Counted from the stretch's first letter, positions 1 through 9,889 are shown. The stretch: 64,000 bases of DNA from Flavobacterium sp. 123 (GCF_003634825.1 NZ_RBXD01000001.1:2564501-2628500), one strand, 5' to 3'. The notes: generated from the sequence alone by a model not told the origin. Translations and numbers: made by a program.

Positions 1-393
1 CCTGCTCCAGATGTGATTTGGACAACAGCACTCAGTGTGTCGCCTTCGTCCGAAAGCATATTCTTGAATTCGATAGCTTCAATATGTGCTTGTGTAATAT
101 GATATTGCTCGTCTAATTCTTCTACAGAAAGTTCTCCTTCTTTATAAAAATCATACGCTAATTGTAACTCATCAGTCATTTCGACTGCTTTGTTATAATC
201 TTCGATCCATTTTTTCTTATTTCTAAGATTTTTTACAATGATTTCGGCTTCTTTGGCGTTATTCCAAAAGTCGGGAGCAAATGTCTTTTCTTCTTCGTTG
301 GCAATTTCAATTAATTTGGCATCAACGTCAAAGATACCTCCTCAACGCACCAAGGCGCTCCACAATACCTTTTATTTGTTCGGTAGTTGTCAT
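1..393 (-). CDS. prfB: Peptide chain release factor 2 (5' part, programmed frameshift)
   Basis: RF2 reads UGA/UAA stop codons and releases the finished peptide from the ribosome. The minus strand from ATG 393 gives MTTTEQIKGIVERLGALRRYL and then an in-frame TGA at 330-328. A +1 shift there continues as DVDAKLIEIANEEEK and on through the RF2 N-terminal domain (FWNNAKEAE, later YHITQAHIEAIEF) to the window edge. The slippage site is the classical one: AGGAGG (342-337) as internal Shine-Dalgarno, TAT, then CTT TGA C. The rest of the protein, including the GGQ and SPF regions, lies outside the window. It is divergent from threonine aldolase, with a TATTTTTG box at 422-415. This is prfB and not prfA, because the shift site is specific to RF2. 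Confidence 0.95.
328..342 (-). promoter_or_regulatory. prfB: prfB +1 programmed frameshift site
   Basis: Read on the minus strand: AGGAGG, TAT, CTT, TGA, C. The AGGAGG hexamer sits three bases before the CTT slip codon, which is the spacing needed to push the ribosome +1 when RF2 is scarce and the UGA stalls. It makes RF2 synthesis autoregulated. The hexamer stands out because genes in this window rarely have a strong Shine-Dalgarno. Zero-frame translation stops after 21 residues. Confidence 0.93.
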
Positions 394-401
394 AAATTAT
401 G

Positions 402-422
402 TAATTTTGTGGCACAAAAATA
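402..422. promoter_or_regulatory. Divergent -7 boxes of prfB and ltaE
   Basis: TAATTTTG at 402-409 (plus, toward ltaE at 441) and TATTTTTG at 422-415 (minus, toward prfB at 393) both match the Bacteroidota TAnnTTTG element and are separated by 5 bp. A TTTG at 375-378 lies 23 bp upstream of the plus-strand box. No clear -33 box was seen for prfB. The two promoters occupy almost the same DNA, so only one polymerase could bind at a time. Confidence 0.5.
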
Positions 423-440
423 AGATATAGTTTTTAGAAT

Positions 441-1466
441 ATGGAAATAAATTTAGTTAGCGATACAATTACTAAACCATCCTACGAGATGTTGCAATAT
501 ATGTTTAATGCCAAAGTTGGTGACGATGTATATAAGCAAGATCCTACAGTTATTGAGCTTGAAGCTAAAGTTGCAGAAATGTTTGGTATGGAGGCAGGAC
601 TATTTTTTCCATCAGGAACTATGGCAAATCAAACGGCAATAAAATTACATACACAACCAGGCGAACAATTGATAGCGGATAAATATGCTCATGTTTATCA
701 TTATGAAGGAGGTGGTGTTTCGTTTAATAGTGGTGTTTCTTGTTGTTTGTTAAATGGACATCGAGGAATGATTAGCGCGGAACAAGTTGCTGGCGCTATT
801 AACGATCCTGAATTTTATCACAGTCCTTTGACTAGCTTAGTTTGCGTTGAAAACACTACGAATAAAGGAGGAGGCGCTTGTTATGAATTAGAAGATTTAC
901 AACGAATTAAAAAAGTTTGTGATGCTAATAATTTGAAATTCCATATGGATGGTGCTCGAATTTGGAATGCCTTGGTCACTAAAAAACAAGATCCAAAAGA
1001 ATTTGGGAAATTATTTGATACTATTTCTGTTTGTTTATCTAAAGGATTGGGAGCGCCTATAGGTTCTGTTTTAATAGCGGATAAAGCGACTATTCACAGA
1101 GCATTACGAATCCGAAAAATACTAGGAGGAGGAATGCGTCAAGTTGGATATTTAGCTGCTGCAGGAATTTATGCTTTACATAATAATATTGAACGATTAG
1201 CAGAAGATCATCGAAGAGCTAAAGAATTAGCTGCTGTGTTGAGTAGTACGAGTTGGGTTGCATCAGTTGAACCTGTAGAAACCAATATTTTGATATTTTC
1301 GTTAGTTCCTACTATTAGTGATACCCTTTTGATTGAAAAACTAAAACAAAAAAATATTTCAATAAGTTCAATGGGATTTGGAAAACTCCGAATAGTTACC
1401 CATTTAGACTACAGAGAGGTGATGCATACCTATGTTCTTGAAACCTTAGAAAAATTGGTTTTTTAG
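441..1466 (+). CDS. ltaE: Low-specificity L-threonine aldolase
   Basis: PLP enzyme that splits L-threonine or allo-threonine into glycine and acetaldehyde. The 341-residue length fits the family. Visible marks: N-terminal NLVSDTITKPS and VGDDVYKQDPTV, the PSGTMANQ segment, FHMDGARIWNA (the Asp that holds the PLP nitrogen) and SVCLSKGLGAPIGS, in which Lys201 is the expected Schiff-base lysine. The ATG at 441 follows a TAnnTTTG box at 402-409 by about 30 bp. It stands alone, divergent from prfB and convergent with ybaB, with a shared hairpin between the two stops. A role in glycine supply or threonine breakdown is inferred from the family. Confidence 0.93.
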   Translation: MEINLVSDTITKPSYEMLQYMFNAKVGDDVYKQDPTVIELEAKVAEMFGMEAGLFFPSGTMANQTAIKLHTQPGEQLIADKYAHVYHYEGGGVSFNSGVSCCLLNGHRGMISAEQVAGAINDPEFYHSPLTSLVCVENTTNKGGGACYELEDLQRIKKVCDANNLKFHMDGARIWNALVTKKQDPKEFGKLFDTISVCLSKGLGAPIGSVLIADKATIHRALRIRKILGGGMRQVGYLAAAGIYALHNNIERLAEDHRRAKELAAVLSSTSWVASVEPVETNILIFSLVPTISDTLLIEKLKQKNISISSMGFGKLRIVTHLDYREVMHTYVLETLEKLVF

Positions 1467-1472
1467 AAAAAA

Positions 1473-1510
1473 AAGGTTTAAAGTTTCTTCGAGCAAGAAC
1501 TTTAAACCTT
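1473..1510. terminator. Bidirectional hairpin terminator
   Basis: A 13-bp perfect stem (AAGGTTTAAAGTT paired with AACTTTAAACCTT) closes a 12-nt loop between the convergent ltaE and ybaB stops. An A-run precedes it on the plus strand, which becomes a T-run for minus-strand transcripts. The stem is AT-rich, so efficiency is uncertain. Confidence 0.65.
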
Positions 1511-1517
1511 AAACATT

Positions 1518-1838
1518 TTATTTAAACAAATTATCCATTCCTGGAATCATTGGCATATCCATTTTAGCAACAGCATCTAATTCCGCTTGATTTACATTCG
1601 ATGCTTTTTCGATTGCTTTATTCAAAGTTACAATCAAATAATCTTCTAATTGGTCTTTGTCTTCTAATAAAGAATCATCGATCGTGATGCTTTTTATTTT
1701 TCTATTGGCAGTTAGCGTTACTTTTAATAAACCATCATTGCTTTGTTCATCGATTAGTACCGTATCCAAGCGTTTTTTTGTATCTTCTATTTTTTGCTGG
1801 GTTTCTCTAAGTTTACCCATCATTCCCATTAAATCCAT
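1518..1838 (-). CDS. ybaB: YbaB/EbfC family nucleoid-associated protein
   Basis: Small DNA-binding protein of the YbaB/EbfC family, which forms tweezer-like dimers and is often encoded beside recombination genes. At 106 residues it has the family length. The N-terminus [21 protein letters not shown] is the usual Met-rich coiled start, followed by the conserved [18 protein letters not shown] core and [12 protein letters not shown]. The neighbours (threonine aldolase, oligopeptidase) are unrelated and no dnaX/recR partner is in view. It is probably monocistronic. Confidence 0.9.
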   Translation of the reverse strand: MDLMGMMGKLRETQQKIEDTKKRLDTVLIDEQSNDGLLKVTLTANRKIKSITIDDSLLEDKDQLEDYLIVTLNKAIEKASNVNQAELDAVAKMDMPMIPGMDNLFK

Positions 1839-1939
1839 TTTTTGTCTTTTTTATTATTCAATTGCAAAATTACTACATTGCTAACTCATTTCAATAAAAA
1901 ATTAATCAGAAATAGTCGGCTCCTAAGTTCTCTTTGTGT

Positions 1940-1947
1940 TATTTTTG
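1940..1947 (+). promoter_or_regulatory. -7 box upstream of oligopeptidase gene
   Basis: TATTTTTG matches TAnnTTTG and lies 33 bp before ATG 1981. It overlaps the possible upstream start at 1936, which supports ATG 1981 as the true start. No good -33 box was seen. Confidence 0.4.
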
Positions 1948-1980
1948 CATGGATACATAATTAATATTTACGCACCAACA

Positions 1981-4041
1981 ATGTCAAAAGATATAGTAGC
2001 TCCGATTGCTAAAGTAATTCCTAAGAAACTAAAAAAGCACAATGATATCAGAATTGATAATTATTTTTGGTTGAATGAAAGAGAGAACCCAGAAGTCATT
2101 GATTATTTGAATCAGGAAAATGCCTATTACAAATCTAAAACGGAGCATACAAAAGATTTTCAGCAGCAATTGTTTGAGGAAATGAAGTCTAGAATCAAAG
2201 AAGATGATGAATCGGTGCCTTATTTCTACAATGGCTATTATTACATAACCCGTTTTGAGAAAGGACAGGATTATCCTATTTATTCTAGAAAAAAAGAATC
2301 TCTTTCTGCCAATGAAGAAATTTTATTCAATTGCAATGATTTGGCTAAAGGACATGCTTATTTTAAATTGGGAGGATTAAGTATTAGTCCCGATAACAAA
2401 TATGCCTCTTTTGGAGTAGACATTGTAGGAAGACGAATTTATACCATTCAAATTAAAAATCTTGAAACAGGTGAAATTCTTTCGGATAAAATTGAAAATG
2501 TAACAGGAGGATCAGTTTGGGCAAATGATAATAAGACTATTTTTTATACCACGCAGGATAAAATAACCTTGCGTTCAGACAAAGTTTTTAAGCATAAATT
2601 AGAAACTAATGCTTCAGATGATGTTCTCGTTTATCATGAAGAAGATGACACATTCAATCTTTATATAAGCAAAGAAAAGTCAAGAAAATATATTGTTATT
2701 GGATGCGGAAGTACTTTAACTTCTGAATATAGAATATTAAATTCAGATACTCCAGATGGAGAATTTATTGTTTTTCAACCAAGAGTTCGAGGCTTAGAAT
2801 ATAGTATTTCGCATTTTGGAGATTCCTTTTATGTGCTAACTAATAAAGACAAGGCGACCAATTTTAAATTAATGAAAACGCCTGAAAATGCAACTGAGAA
2901 AAAAAACTGGAAAGACTTAATTCCGCACAGAAAAGAAGTTTTACTGGAAGATATTGAAATTTTCAAAGATTTTCTAGTTGTAGAAGAGCGTTCCAATGGT
3001 TTGAATCACATACGAATTATGCCTTGGAGTGGAGAAGGAGAGTATTATTTGCCTTTTGACAGTGAAACCTATAATGCCTATACAACTACAAATGTTGATT
3101 TTGATACTGATATTCTTCGTTATAGCTATCAATCACTAGCAACACCATCTTCGGTTATTGATTTTAATATGAAAACCAAAGAGAAAGAAATCAAAAAAGA
3201 ACAAGAAGTTTTAGGAGGTAAATTTGATAAAAACAATTATATTGAAGAACGTGTTTGGGCGACAGCAACTGATGGTGCCAAAGTTCCAATTTCGATGGTT
3301 TACAGAAAAGAATTAAAAAAAGATGGCACAAATCCATTATTGCTTTATGCGTATGGATCATATGGGCATACAATGGAAACCTATTTTTCATCCACCCGTT
3401 TGTCAATTTTAGACAGAGGTTTTATTTTTGCGATAGCGCATATTCGAGGAGGAGAAGATTTAGGGAGACAGTGGTATGAAGATGGTAAATTATTAAAAAA
3501 GAAAAATACTTTCACCGACTTTATAGATTGTTCTAAATATTTAATACAAGAAAAATTTACTTCTCCAGCGCATTTATATGCAGAAGGTGGTTCAGCAGGA
3601 GGATTGCTGATGGGTGCGGTAGTAAATATGGCTCCTGAATTATACAACGGGGTTATAGCTCAAGTTCCTTTTGTGGATGTTGTTACAACTATGCTTGATG
3701 ATACGATTCCGCTTACTACTGGCGAATATGATGAATGGGGTAATCCAAATAATAAAAAATATTATGAATATATGTTATCGTATTCCCCATATGATAATGT
3801 AAAAGAGCAACAATATCCCAATATGTATGTTTCAACAGGGCTTCATGACTCACAAGTACAGTACTGGGAACCAGCAAAATGGGTAGCTAAATTAAGGACT
3901 TTGAAAGACGATAATACAGTTTTGTATTTAAATACTAATATGGATGCGGGTCACGGAGGTGCTTCGGGGAGATTTGAAGCAATTAAAGAATTAGCGGAAG
4001 AATATAGTTTTTTGTTAGATTTAGAAAAAATTAAAAACTAA
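1981..4041 (+). CDS. ptrB: Oligopeptidase B-type S9 serine peptidase
   Basis: Prolyl-oligopeptidase family (S9A) enzyme that cuts short peptides, in oligopeptidase B usually after basic residues. From ATG 1981 it has 686 residues, the length of E. coli PtrB. The frame is open from 1936 but that adds only 15 unconserved residues and overlaps a likely promoter box. Beta-propeller sequence (YWLNER-type [13 protein letters not shown], about residues 25-400) precedes the alpha/beta hydrolase domain. Catalytic triad by position: Ser538 in GGSAGG, Asp623 in GLHDSQV and His658 in DAGHGG. AYGSYGH and [15 protein letters not shown] are typical. There is no signal peptide, so it should be cytosolic. Confidence 0.92.
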   Translation: MSKDIVAPIAKVIPKKLKKHNDIRIDNYFWLNERENPEVIDYLNQENAYYKSKTEHTKDFQQQLFEEMKSRIKEDDESVPYFYNGYYYITRFEKGQDYPIYSRKKESLSANEEILFNCNDLAKGHAYFKLGGLSISPDNKYASFGVDIVGRRIYTIQIKNLETGEILSDKIENVTGGSVWANDNKTIFYTTQDKITLRSDKVFKHKLETNASDDVLVYHEEDDTFNLYISKEKSRKYIVIGCGSTLTSEYRILNSDTPDGEFIVFQPRVRGLEYSISHFGDSFYVLTNKDKATNFKLMKTPENATEKKNWKDLIPHRKEVLLEDIEIFKDFLVVEERSNGLNHIRIMPWSGEGEYYLPFDSETYNAYTTTNVDFDTDILRYSYQSLATPSSVIDFNMKTKEKEIKKEQEVLGGKFDKNNYIEERVWATATDGAKVPISMVYRKELKKDGTNPLLLYAYGSYGHTMETYFSSTRLSILDRGFIFAIAHIRGGEDLGRQWYEDGKLLKKKNTFTDFIDCSKYLIQEKFTSPAHLYAEGGSAGGLLMGAVVNMAPELYNGVIAQVPFVDVVTTMLDDTIPLTTGEYDEWGNPNNKKYYEYMLSYSPYDNVKEQQYPNMYVSTGLHDSQVQYWEPAKWVAKLRTLKDDNTVLYLNTNMDAGHGGASGRFEAIKELAEEYSFLLDLEKIKN

Positions 4042-4056
4042 TTAGATTTTTTTTGT

Positions 4057-4064
4057 TAAATTTG
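4057..4064 (+). promoter_or_regulatory. -7 box upstream of cysteine synthase-family gene
   Basis: TAAATTTG matches TAnnTTTG 48 bp before ATG 4113. It sits just after the oligopeptidase stop and inside the upstream extension of the next ORF, which favours the downstream start. Confidence 0.4.
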
Positions 4065-4112
4065 CTCCGTATTGAGGTTAAATTAAAAGCGATCTCGATT
4101 AACTATTTTTTT

Positions 4113-5153
4113 ATGAAAGAAGAAATAAATGCTTATAATAATGTTTTAGAATTAATAGGTAACACACCACTTATTAAACTAAATAAAGTCACCGAAGAGT
4201 TAGAAGGTAATTTCTACGCAAAGGTAGAAGCTTTTAATCCGGGACATTCTTCAAAAGATAGAATAGCATTATACATAATCGAAGAAGCTGAAAAGAAAGG
4301 GATCTTAACACCAGGCGATACCATAATTGAGACTACATCTGGAAATACTGGATTTAGTTTAGCAATGGTAAGTATCATTAAAGGATACAGCTGTATTTTG
4401 GCAGTGAGTTCAAAATCTTCTAAAGATAAAATCGATATGCTACGTAGTTTAGGCGCAAAAGTTTATGTGTGCCCTGCACATGTATCTGCCGATGACGAAC
4501 GTTCGTATTATAGTGTTGCTAAAAGATTGCATGAAGAAACTAAAGGTTCGGTTTATATTAATCAGTATTTCAATCAATTAAACATTGATGCTCATTATTT
4601 AACTACAGGTCCAGAAATTTGGAAACAAACTAATGGTAAATTAACCCACCTTATTGCATGTAGTGGAACTGGAGGAACAATTTCAGGAACTGCAAAATTT
4701 TTAAAAGAACAAAATCCAAACATAAGAATATTAGGAGTAGACGCTTTTGGTTCTGTATTGAAAAAATACCATGAAACTAAAGAGTTTGATAATGGTGAAA
4801 TTTATCCATACCGAATAGAAGGTTTAGGTAAAAACTTAATTCCATCAGCAACCGACTTTGATATTATTGATAAGTTCATGAAAGTTACTGATGAAGAAAG
4901 TGCTCATTCAACTAGAGAATTAGCTAAAAAAGAAGGGCTTTTTGTAGGATATACTTCAGGAGCAGTTCTTCAAGCTATAAAACAATATGCAGAAGAAGGA
5001 GAATTTGATGCAAACAGTAATGTAATTGCAATTTTTCCAGATCATGGTTCACGTTATATGAGTAAAGTATTTAGTGATGATTGGATGAATGAACAAGGTT
5101 TCTTTGATAGCATCAATGAAGAAGAAGCTCAAAAAATAGAATTTGTAAAATAA
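4113..5153 (+). CDS. PLP-dependent cysteine synthase / CBS-family enzyme
   Basis: Fold-type II PLP enzyme of the O-acetylserine sulfhydrylase and cystathionine beta-synthase family. The start at 4113 ([20 protein letters not shown]) fits the family; the frame is open back to 4053 but that part reads as untranslated leader. It has 346 residues. Marks: IGNTPLIKL, Lys48 in GHSSKDR (PLP lysine), [10 protein letters not shown] (substrate loop), and [14 protein letters not shown] (phosphate-binding loop). CysK usually has [16 protein letters not shown] is a less common variant, so the exact substrate (O-acetylserine, O-phosphoserine or homocysteine condensation) cannot be set from sequence. No CBS regulatory domain is present. 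Confidence 0.85.
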   Translation: MKEEINAYNNVLELIGNTPLIKLNKVTEELEGNFYAKVEAFNPGHSSKDRIALYIIEEAEKKGILTPGDTIIETTSGNTGFSLAMVSIIKGYSCILAVSSKSSKDKIDMLRSLGAKVYVCPAHVSADDERSYYSVAKRLHEETKGSVYINQYFNQLNIDAHYLTTGPEIWKQTNGKLTHLIACSGTGGTISGTAKFLKEQNPNIRILGVDAFGSVLKKYHETKEFDNGEIYPYRIEGLGKNLIPSATDFDIIDKFMKVTDEESAHSTRELAKKEGLFVGYTSGAVLQAIKQYAEEGEFDANSNVIAIFPDHGSRYMSKVFSDDWMNEQGFFDSINEEEAQKIEFVK

Positions 5154-5178
5154 AATTACACTAACATAAGTAAATAAA

Positions 5179-5208
5179 AAAGTCCCGAATTTTCGGGACT
5201 TTTTTATT
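5179..5208. terminator. Bidirectional rho-independent terminator
   Basis: AAGTCCCGAA-TT-TTCGGGACTT hairpin with an A-run before and a T-run after. It lies between the convergent stops of the cysteine synthase-family gene and yebC, so it can serve both strands. Confidence 0.85.
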
Positions 5209-5226
5209 TTTGAGAAGGAATATTTT

Positions 5227-5940
5227 TTAGTTTTCTTCCATAGTATGATATACGTTCATTACGTCATCATCTTCTTCAATTTTTTCTATTAATTTTTCTA
5301 CATCAGCGATTTGAGCTTCAGTAAGTGCTTTTGTGATTTGAGGAATTCTTTCAAAACCTGAAGAAAGGATTTCTAAATTTCTGTTTTCTAATTCTTTTTG
5401 AATAGTTCCAAAACTTCCAAAAGGAGCATAGATTAAAATTCCATCTTCGTCTTCAAAAACTTCTTCAGCACCAAAATCAATTAATTCTAATTCTAGTTCC
5501 TCAGGATCGATTCCTGCAGCTGGTATTCTGAAATTACAAGTATGGTCAAACATAAATTCTACAGAACCTTGTGTTCCCATAGTTCCGTTGCATTTATTGA
5601 AATAACTACGAATGTTAGCAACAGTTCTGTTATTATTATCTGTAGCAGTTTCAATTAACAATGCAATTCCGTGCGGTGCATAGCCTTCAAATAAAACTTC
5701 TTTATAATTAGCCGTATCTTTATCAGTAGCTTTTTTAATAGCACGTTCTACATTTTCTTTGGGCATGTTGGCCGCTTTCGCATTTTGTATAACTGCTCTT
5801 AATCTTGAATTGGCATCAGGATTTGGTCCACCTTCTTTTACTGCCATTACAATATCTTTACCAATTCTGGTAAAGGCTTTAGCCATTGCTGACCAACGTT
5901 TCATTTTTCTTCCTTTTCTGAACTCAAACGCTCTTCCCAT
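5227..5940 (-). CDS. yebC: YebC/PmpR family regulator (TACO1-like)
   Basis: YebC-family protein, described as a DNA-binding regulator in some bacteria and, more recently, as a factor that eases translation of proline-rich stretches. It has 237 residues, the usual length. The start MGRAFEFRKGRKMKRW matches the basic N-terminus MAGHSKWANIKHRK of relatives, followed by FTRIGKDIVMAVKEGGPNPDANSRLR, PKENVERAIKKA and YEGYAPHGIALLIE-type sequence. Its promoter is one of the clearest in the window (TTTG, 19 bp, TATTTTTG at 5993-5963). Confidence 0.93.
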   Translation of the reverse strand: MGRAFEFRKGRKMKRWSAMAKAFTRIGKDIVMAVKEGGPNPDANSRLRAVIQNAKAANMPKENVERAIKKATDKDTANYKEVLFEGYAPHGIALLIETATDNNNRTVANIRSYFNKCNGTMGTQGSVEFMFDHTCNFRIPAAGIDPEELELELIDFGAEEVFEDEDGILIYAPFGSFGTIQKELENRNLEILSSGFERIPQITKALTEAQIADVEKLIEKIEEDDDVMNVYHTMEEN

Positions 5941-5962
5941 TTCTATTTCTTATTTTGAACTG

Positions 5963-5993
5963 CAAAAATACAGTTATTAGTCATTTTAACAAA
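5963..5993 (-). promoter_or_regulatory. Bacteroidota-type promoter of yebC
   Basis: On the minus strand TTTG (5993-5990), 19 bp, TATTTTTG (5970-5963). This is a textbook TTTG-N19-TAnnTTTG promoter, with the predicted transcript start about 15 bp before ATG 5940. Confidence 0.7.
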
Positions 5994-6037
5994 ATCAATT
6001 TATATTCTTTTCAAAAAAATCAGCTGTTTTTTTTGTT

Positions 6038-8068
6038 TTACTTTAAGGTATTAAAATCTTCAATTATAGCTGTAGCTTCATTTAGGTAATGATTTGATTT
6101 CAAAGTTTCTATTTTAAATTTATTCAAAGTTTCTTCAAGCGGGTGAAGTGATAAAATGTAATTATTTATAGTAGTATTATAAATAGTTAAATTAAGGTTT
6201 TTCTTGTCAAATGTGTTGATCTCTTCCCATACTTTATTTCTATTGTTTTGTTCTTCAAAAACAGCATCTATAGTTATAGGAATCGTTGCTTTTTCCTGAT
6301 TAAATAACAAATCAACTTTTTTATTTAGTGTTTTAATAGCATTAAAATAGGAGTCAGAATTAACTCTATCTTGACTATTTTTAATTACCATTTTAAGGAT
6401 ATTATTCTTCCAAAAAGGTCTTACTTTTTGAATGGTATTGATACTGTCATTTTTAAAAGCGGTTGGATAATTGTTTTCTTTTGGGAATATATCTTCATAC
6501 ATTTCAGGTAGTTTTACATCGGGAATTACACCTAAACCTTGATGACTTTTTCCATTTATTCTGTAAAACTTATTGATAGTAACTTTTACAAAATTTTGAT
6601 TGTCATTTTCCTCCAAAGGAAGAATGGTTTGCATCGTTGCCTTTCCTAATGAACTACTCCCTATAAGTACTGCACGTTTGTGATCTTGAAGAATTGTGGC
6701 AAAAAATTCACTTGCTGATGCCGAATTACTATTGATTAAAAGTACTATCGGTCCTTTGAAAATCATTCCTTTATAAAAGTCATTAATCACAGATTGTGCT
6801 TTGGTTTTATCGACAACTACCGAAATAGCGCCATAGTCAACAAACATGCTGGCTAGTTTTACAGCTTCTTCCATGGAGCCACCGCCATTGTCAGTTAAGT
6901 CGATTACTAAACCTTTAATGTTGTCTTTTTGTAATTTCATTAATTCTGTTGCAACATCTTCAGCACAACCTTTTCCTGTATTTCCTTCTATATCGGCATA
7001 AAAACTTGGGATTTTTATGTAGCCAATGTTGTCATTTTTTTTGACAATAAAACTGTAAACCGTATTCTCTTCGTCTTTTAAAATTTGTTTTTCAATCAGA
7101 ACTTCGAAACTTTTACCAGAATTCCGTTTAAGAGTAAGTATGATTTTTTTATTTGTATCGGATAGAATCATATTAGAAATAGATTCTAAAGAAGCGCAGG
7201 ATACAACTAAGGTTTCGCTTTTATTGGAAATAGAAATAATTTGATCTCCTTTTTTAATTTTTCCAGTTTGAAAAGCGGGTCCGTTAGGGTCAATTTCGTC
7301 AACAATTATTTCATTCTTTTCGTTTAGACTTACCAGTAATCCCATCGATAAATGCTCTTTTGACAATGAGGATACAAAAGTTGACTTATCATCATTACTA
7401 AAATAAGCCGTATGAGGATCAAAATAGTTGCAAAAATGATTGTACAGACTCTCTTCAAAACTGCTTTTGGCATTCAAAACGGTGTTTATTCGACAAAGCT
7501 CATCTTGAATAATGGTACTCTTTGTTTTTAATTCTAAAGTATTGAAATATGATTTTAAAGAGTCTAAATTTTTACTAATTCCTGTTATCTCATTAAGAAT
7601 TTCATAGCGTAATTTTTTGCTCAAAACTTTTTCTACTTCATCATCTAATAAGTAAACAGGAAAAGCTTTTTTGTATAACCGAATAGTGTCTTTATATTGA
7701 TAATCAATAGCTTCTTTGTTTATTTTTTCTAAAATGAGTTTATTGCGCAGAAGGCTTTTTTGTAGAACAGACTTGATTTCAGTTAGAAAAGAACAATCTT
7801 TTACAAGAATTAAATTGTCAATATTGAGACGGTATTTTTTAGAAAGTAAATCGTAATCCGATTTTAGAAAAAGATTTCGAGCAGGATCAAGCTCATCTAT
7901 AAAGGCATCAAAAATATAAACCGATAGACTGTCATCTATCGGTTTTGGGCTGATGTGTTCGCGCTGAATAAGCACATTTATTTTAGAAAGTATTTCACAG
8001 GTTTTCGTGCTATTTTGACTAAATAGAGATACAGTTGTCAACAAAAGCAACACTAAAAATACCTTCAT
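6038..8068 (-). CDS. S41 family carboxy-terminal processing protease
   Basis: Tail-specific (Prc/CtpA-type) periplasmic serine protease. A Sec signal peptide is visible (MKVFLVLLLLTTVSLFS, cut near residue 17-18). It has 676 residues, as in the long Prc class. An N-terminal helical region (20-230) is followed by a PDZ domain (about 240-330, SMGLLVSLNE, GKIKKGDQIISI) and the S41 core (GLVIDLTDNGGGS). The catalytic dyad follows Prc spacing: Ser451, the middle Ser of SASAS, and Lys476 in GKATMQ, where most relatives have GKGTVQ. A Prc-like C-terminal region follows. It lies 7 bp downstream of gcvT on the same strand, probably co-transcribed though unrelated in function. Confidence 0.9.
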   Translation of the reverse strand: MKVFLVLLLLTTVSLFSQNSTKTCEILSKINVLIQREHISPKPIDDSLSVYIFDAFIDELDPARNLFLKSDYDLLSKKYRLNIDNLILVKDCSFLTEIKSVLQKSLLRNKLILEKINKEAIDYQYKDTIRLYKKAFPVYLLDDEVEKVLSKKLRYEILNEITGISKNLDSLKSYFNTLELKTKSTIIQDELCRINTVLNAKSSFEESLYNHFCNYFDPHTAYFSNDDKSTFVSSLSKEHLSMGLLVSLNEKNEIIVDEIDPNGPAFQTGKIKKGDQIISISNKSETLVVSCASLESISNMILSDTNKKIILTLKRNSGKSFEVLIEKQILKDEENTVYSFIVKKNDNIGYIKIPSFYADIEGNTGKGCAEDVATELMKLQKDNIKGLVIDLTDNGGGSMEEAVKLASMFVDYGAISVVVDKTKAQSVINDFYKGMIFKGPIVLLINSNSASASEFFATILQDHKRAVLIGSSSLGKATMQTILPLEENDNQNFVKVTINKFYRINGKSHQGLGVIPDVKLPEMYEDIFPKENNYPTAFKNDSINTIQKVRPFWKNNILKMVIKNSQDRVNSDSYFNAIKTLNKKVDLLFNQEKATIPITIDAVFEEQNNRNKVWEEINTFDKKNLNLTIYNTTINNYILSLHPLEETLNKFKIETLKSNHYLNEATAIIEDFNTLK

Positions 8069-8075
8069 TGTTTTT

Positions 8076-9158
8076 TTATTTCTTATAAAAAGGAAGTTTC
8101 ACTACTTTGGCTGGAACATCGTTTTTACGAATTCTAATATAGATATCACTATCTACCGCACTATGCTCTGTAGTTACGTAACCTAAACCAATACCTTTAT
8201 TCATCGATGGTGACATAGTCCCCGAAGTTACAATTCCGATTGCATTTCCTGAGGCGTCTACAATTTCATAATCATGTCTTGGTACAGCACGTTCTTGCAT
8301 TTCAAAACCAACTAATTTTTTAGAAACTCCTGCTTCTTTTTGCTTTTTAAGATTCTCAGAATTGGTAAATTCCTTAGTAAATTTAGTAATCCAACCTAAG
8401 CCAGCTTCTAGAGGAGAAGTAGTGTCATTAATGTCATTTCCGTACAAACAAAATCCCATTTCTAAACGTAACGTATCACGAGCAGCAAGACCTATTGGTT
8501 TGATGTTATAAGCAGCTCCAGCTTTAAAGACAGCATTCCAGATATGTTCTACATCTGAATTTTTACAGTAAATTTCGAATCCTCCAGAACCTGTATATCC
8601 TGTAGCTGAAATGATTACGTCTTGAATTCCTGCAAAATCACCTACTTCAAAATGGTAATAAGCAATAGCCGATAAATCTAATGAAGATAATGATTGCATA
8701 GCTTCAACTGCTTTTGGACCTTGAATGGCTAATAAGGAATAGTCATCTGAAAGATTCTTCATTTCAACTCCTAAATCGTTATGCGCTGAAATCCATCCCC
8801 AATCTTTTTCAATATTTGAAGCATTTACTACTAACAAATATTCTTCTTCACCCATTTTATAAACAATTAAATCATCTACAATTCCACCGTCATTATTAGG
8901 AAGACAAGAATATTGTGCTCTACCAATGGTTAATGTTGAAGCATCATTTGAAGTTGTTTTCTGAATTAGAGCTAACGCATTTGGCCCAGTCAATAAAAAT
9001 TCTCCCATATGTGATACATCAAACACACCTACGGCAGTACGTACGATTTCGTGTTCAGCATTTACGCCTTCATATAAAATAGGCATATTGTATCCGGCAA
9101 AAGGAAGCATTTTCGCTCCCAAACTCTCATGAATGTGCGTTAGTGCAGTATTTTTCAT
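8076..9158 (-). CDS. gcvT: Glycine cleavage system T protein (aminomethyltransferase)
   Basis: Transfers the methylene group from aminomethyl-lipoyl H protein to tetrahydrofolate and releases ammonia. The 360-residue length is standard. Marks: [30 protein letters not shown] (folate-site Asp region), [32 protein letters not shown] and a C-terminal barrel ending VKLPFYKK. Other gcv genes are not in the window; in Bacteroidota they are often scattered. Its own transcript probably reads on into the S41 protease. Confidence 0.95.
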   Translation of the reverse strand: MKNTALTHIHESLGAKMLPFAGYNMPILYEGVNAEHEIVRTAVGVFDVSHMGEFLLTGPNALALIQKTTSNDASTLTIGRAQYSCLPNNDGGIVDDLIVYKMGEEEYLLVVNASNIEKDWGWISAHNDLGVEMKNLSDDYSLLAIQGPKAVEAMQSLSSLDLSAIAYYHFEVGDFAGIQDVIISATGYTGSGGFEIYCKNSDVEHIWNAVFKAGAAYNIKPIGLAARDTLRLEMGFCLYGNDINDTTSPLEAGLGWITKFTKEFTNSENLKKQKEAGVSKKLVGFEMQERAVPRHDYEIVDASGNAIGIVTSGTMSPSMNKGIGLGYVTTEHSAVDSDIYIRIRKNDVPAKVVKLPFYKK

Positions 9159-9458
9159 TGTATATTTTTATGTGAATTTATGCGGCTAATTTATTGCTTT
9201 TTTATGGAGTGACAATGCTTATAAATACCGAAATATATTTTATTTAAAACTGCTTTTTTAAATTTAAGCCCTCCCTTTTAAATCAGGATTATTTCTTCTT
9301 TTGTTTCAAATTTCTATTGTATTTAAATATAGAAGAAGGCTGATTTTTTTTTGTGTAAAAATCTCTTCAACGAAATATTTATTAGAGATTAAGTTCATTT
9401 TCATTTGAAAAATTAGTAACTTAGTGTGTTCTAAATCAGTCATATAAATGAATGTGGT
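9159..9458. other. Intergenic region, divergent gcvT / acidic protein
   Basis: This 300-bp AT-rich stretch must hold the divergent promoters of gcvT and the acidic protein gene. I found no convincing TAnnTTTG box, riboswitch or ORF in it. In particular nothing resembling a glycine riboswitch was recognised. Confidence 0.5.
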
Positions 9459-9809
9459 ATGAAAAATAAAAACACCCAAAAGAAAGTGAATAATAAAGAT
9501 GAAAATAAAATTCCAGATTCACTTTTATATCCGCCAAATGAAGATATTTACAGTCAATTCCATAAAGAAATGGAAATTGACCCAGAAGATATTTCCAAAA
9601 AGAAAGCTCCAGTCGAAATTAACAACATCAGAGAATTGAATCAAAAAGATTTTGACGAAGATGTTTCAGGTGAAGATTTGGATATTCCTGGATCAGAATT
9701 GGATGATGAATTAGAAAACTCAGGAAATGAAGATGAAGAAAATAATCATTATAGTATAGGAGGCGATAATCATAGCAATCTAGAGGAGAATACTGGAGAT
9801 AAAAATTAA
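9459..9809 (+). CDS. Small acidic hypothetical protein
   Basis: I do not recognise a family. The 116-residue product has a lysine-rich start (KNKNTQKKVNNK), then a proline-containing stretch (LLYPPNEDIYSQFHKEMEID), and an Asp/Glu-rich second half with many Asn and Gly. Low complexity and absence of hydrophobic segments suggest a soluble, mostly disordered protein. It is 80 bp upstream of the LigD-type phosphoesterase gene and may be transcribed with it. Similar lysine-then-acid proteins occur as stress-linked small proteins in Bacteroidota; linking it to DNA repair here is only inference from position. Confidence 0.7.
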   Translation: MKNKNTQKKVNNKDENKIPDSLLYPPNEDIYSQFHKEMEIDPEDISKKKAPVEINNIRELNQKDFDEDVSGEDLDIPGSELDDELENSGNEDEENNHYSIGGDNHSNLEENTGDKN

Positions 9810-9889
9810 AATTATTTCAATCTTAAATCTTGATTTAAAACCTATTCATTTTTTCTTAAATTATAATTTCCACCTAATTGTAAAGAATT

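Noticed and set aside
238..423. A 61-codon plus-strand ORF opposite prfB
   Set aside because: It is antisense to clear RF2 coding sequence across the frameshift site; its product has no conserved features.
9159..9458. Glycine riboswitch upstream of gcvT
   Set aside because: Neither the tandem aptamer pattern nor conserved purine-rich cores could be found.
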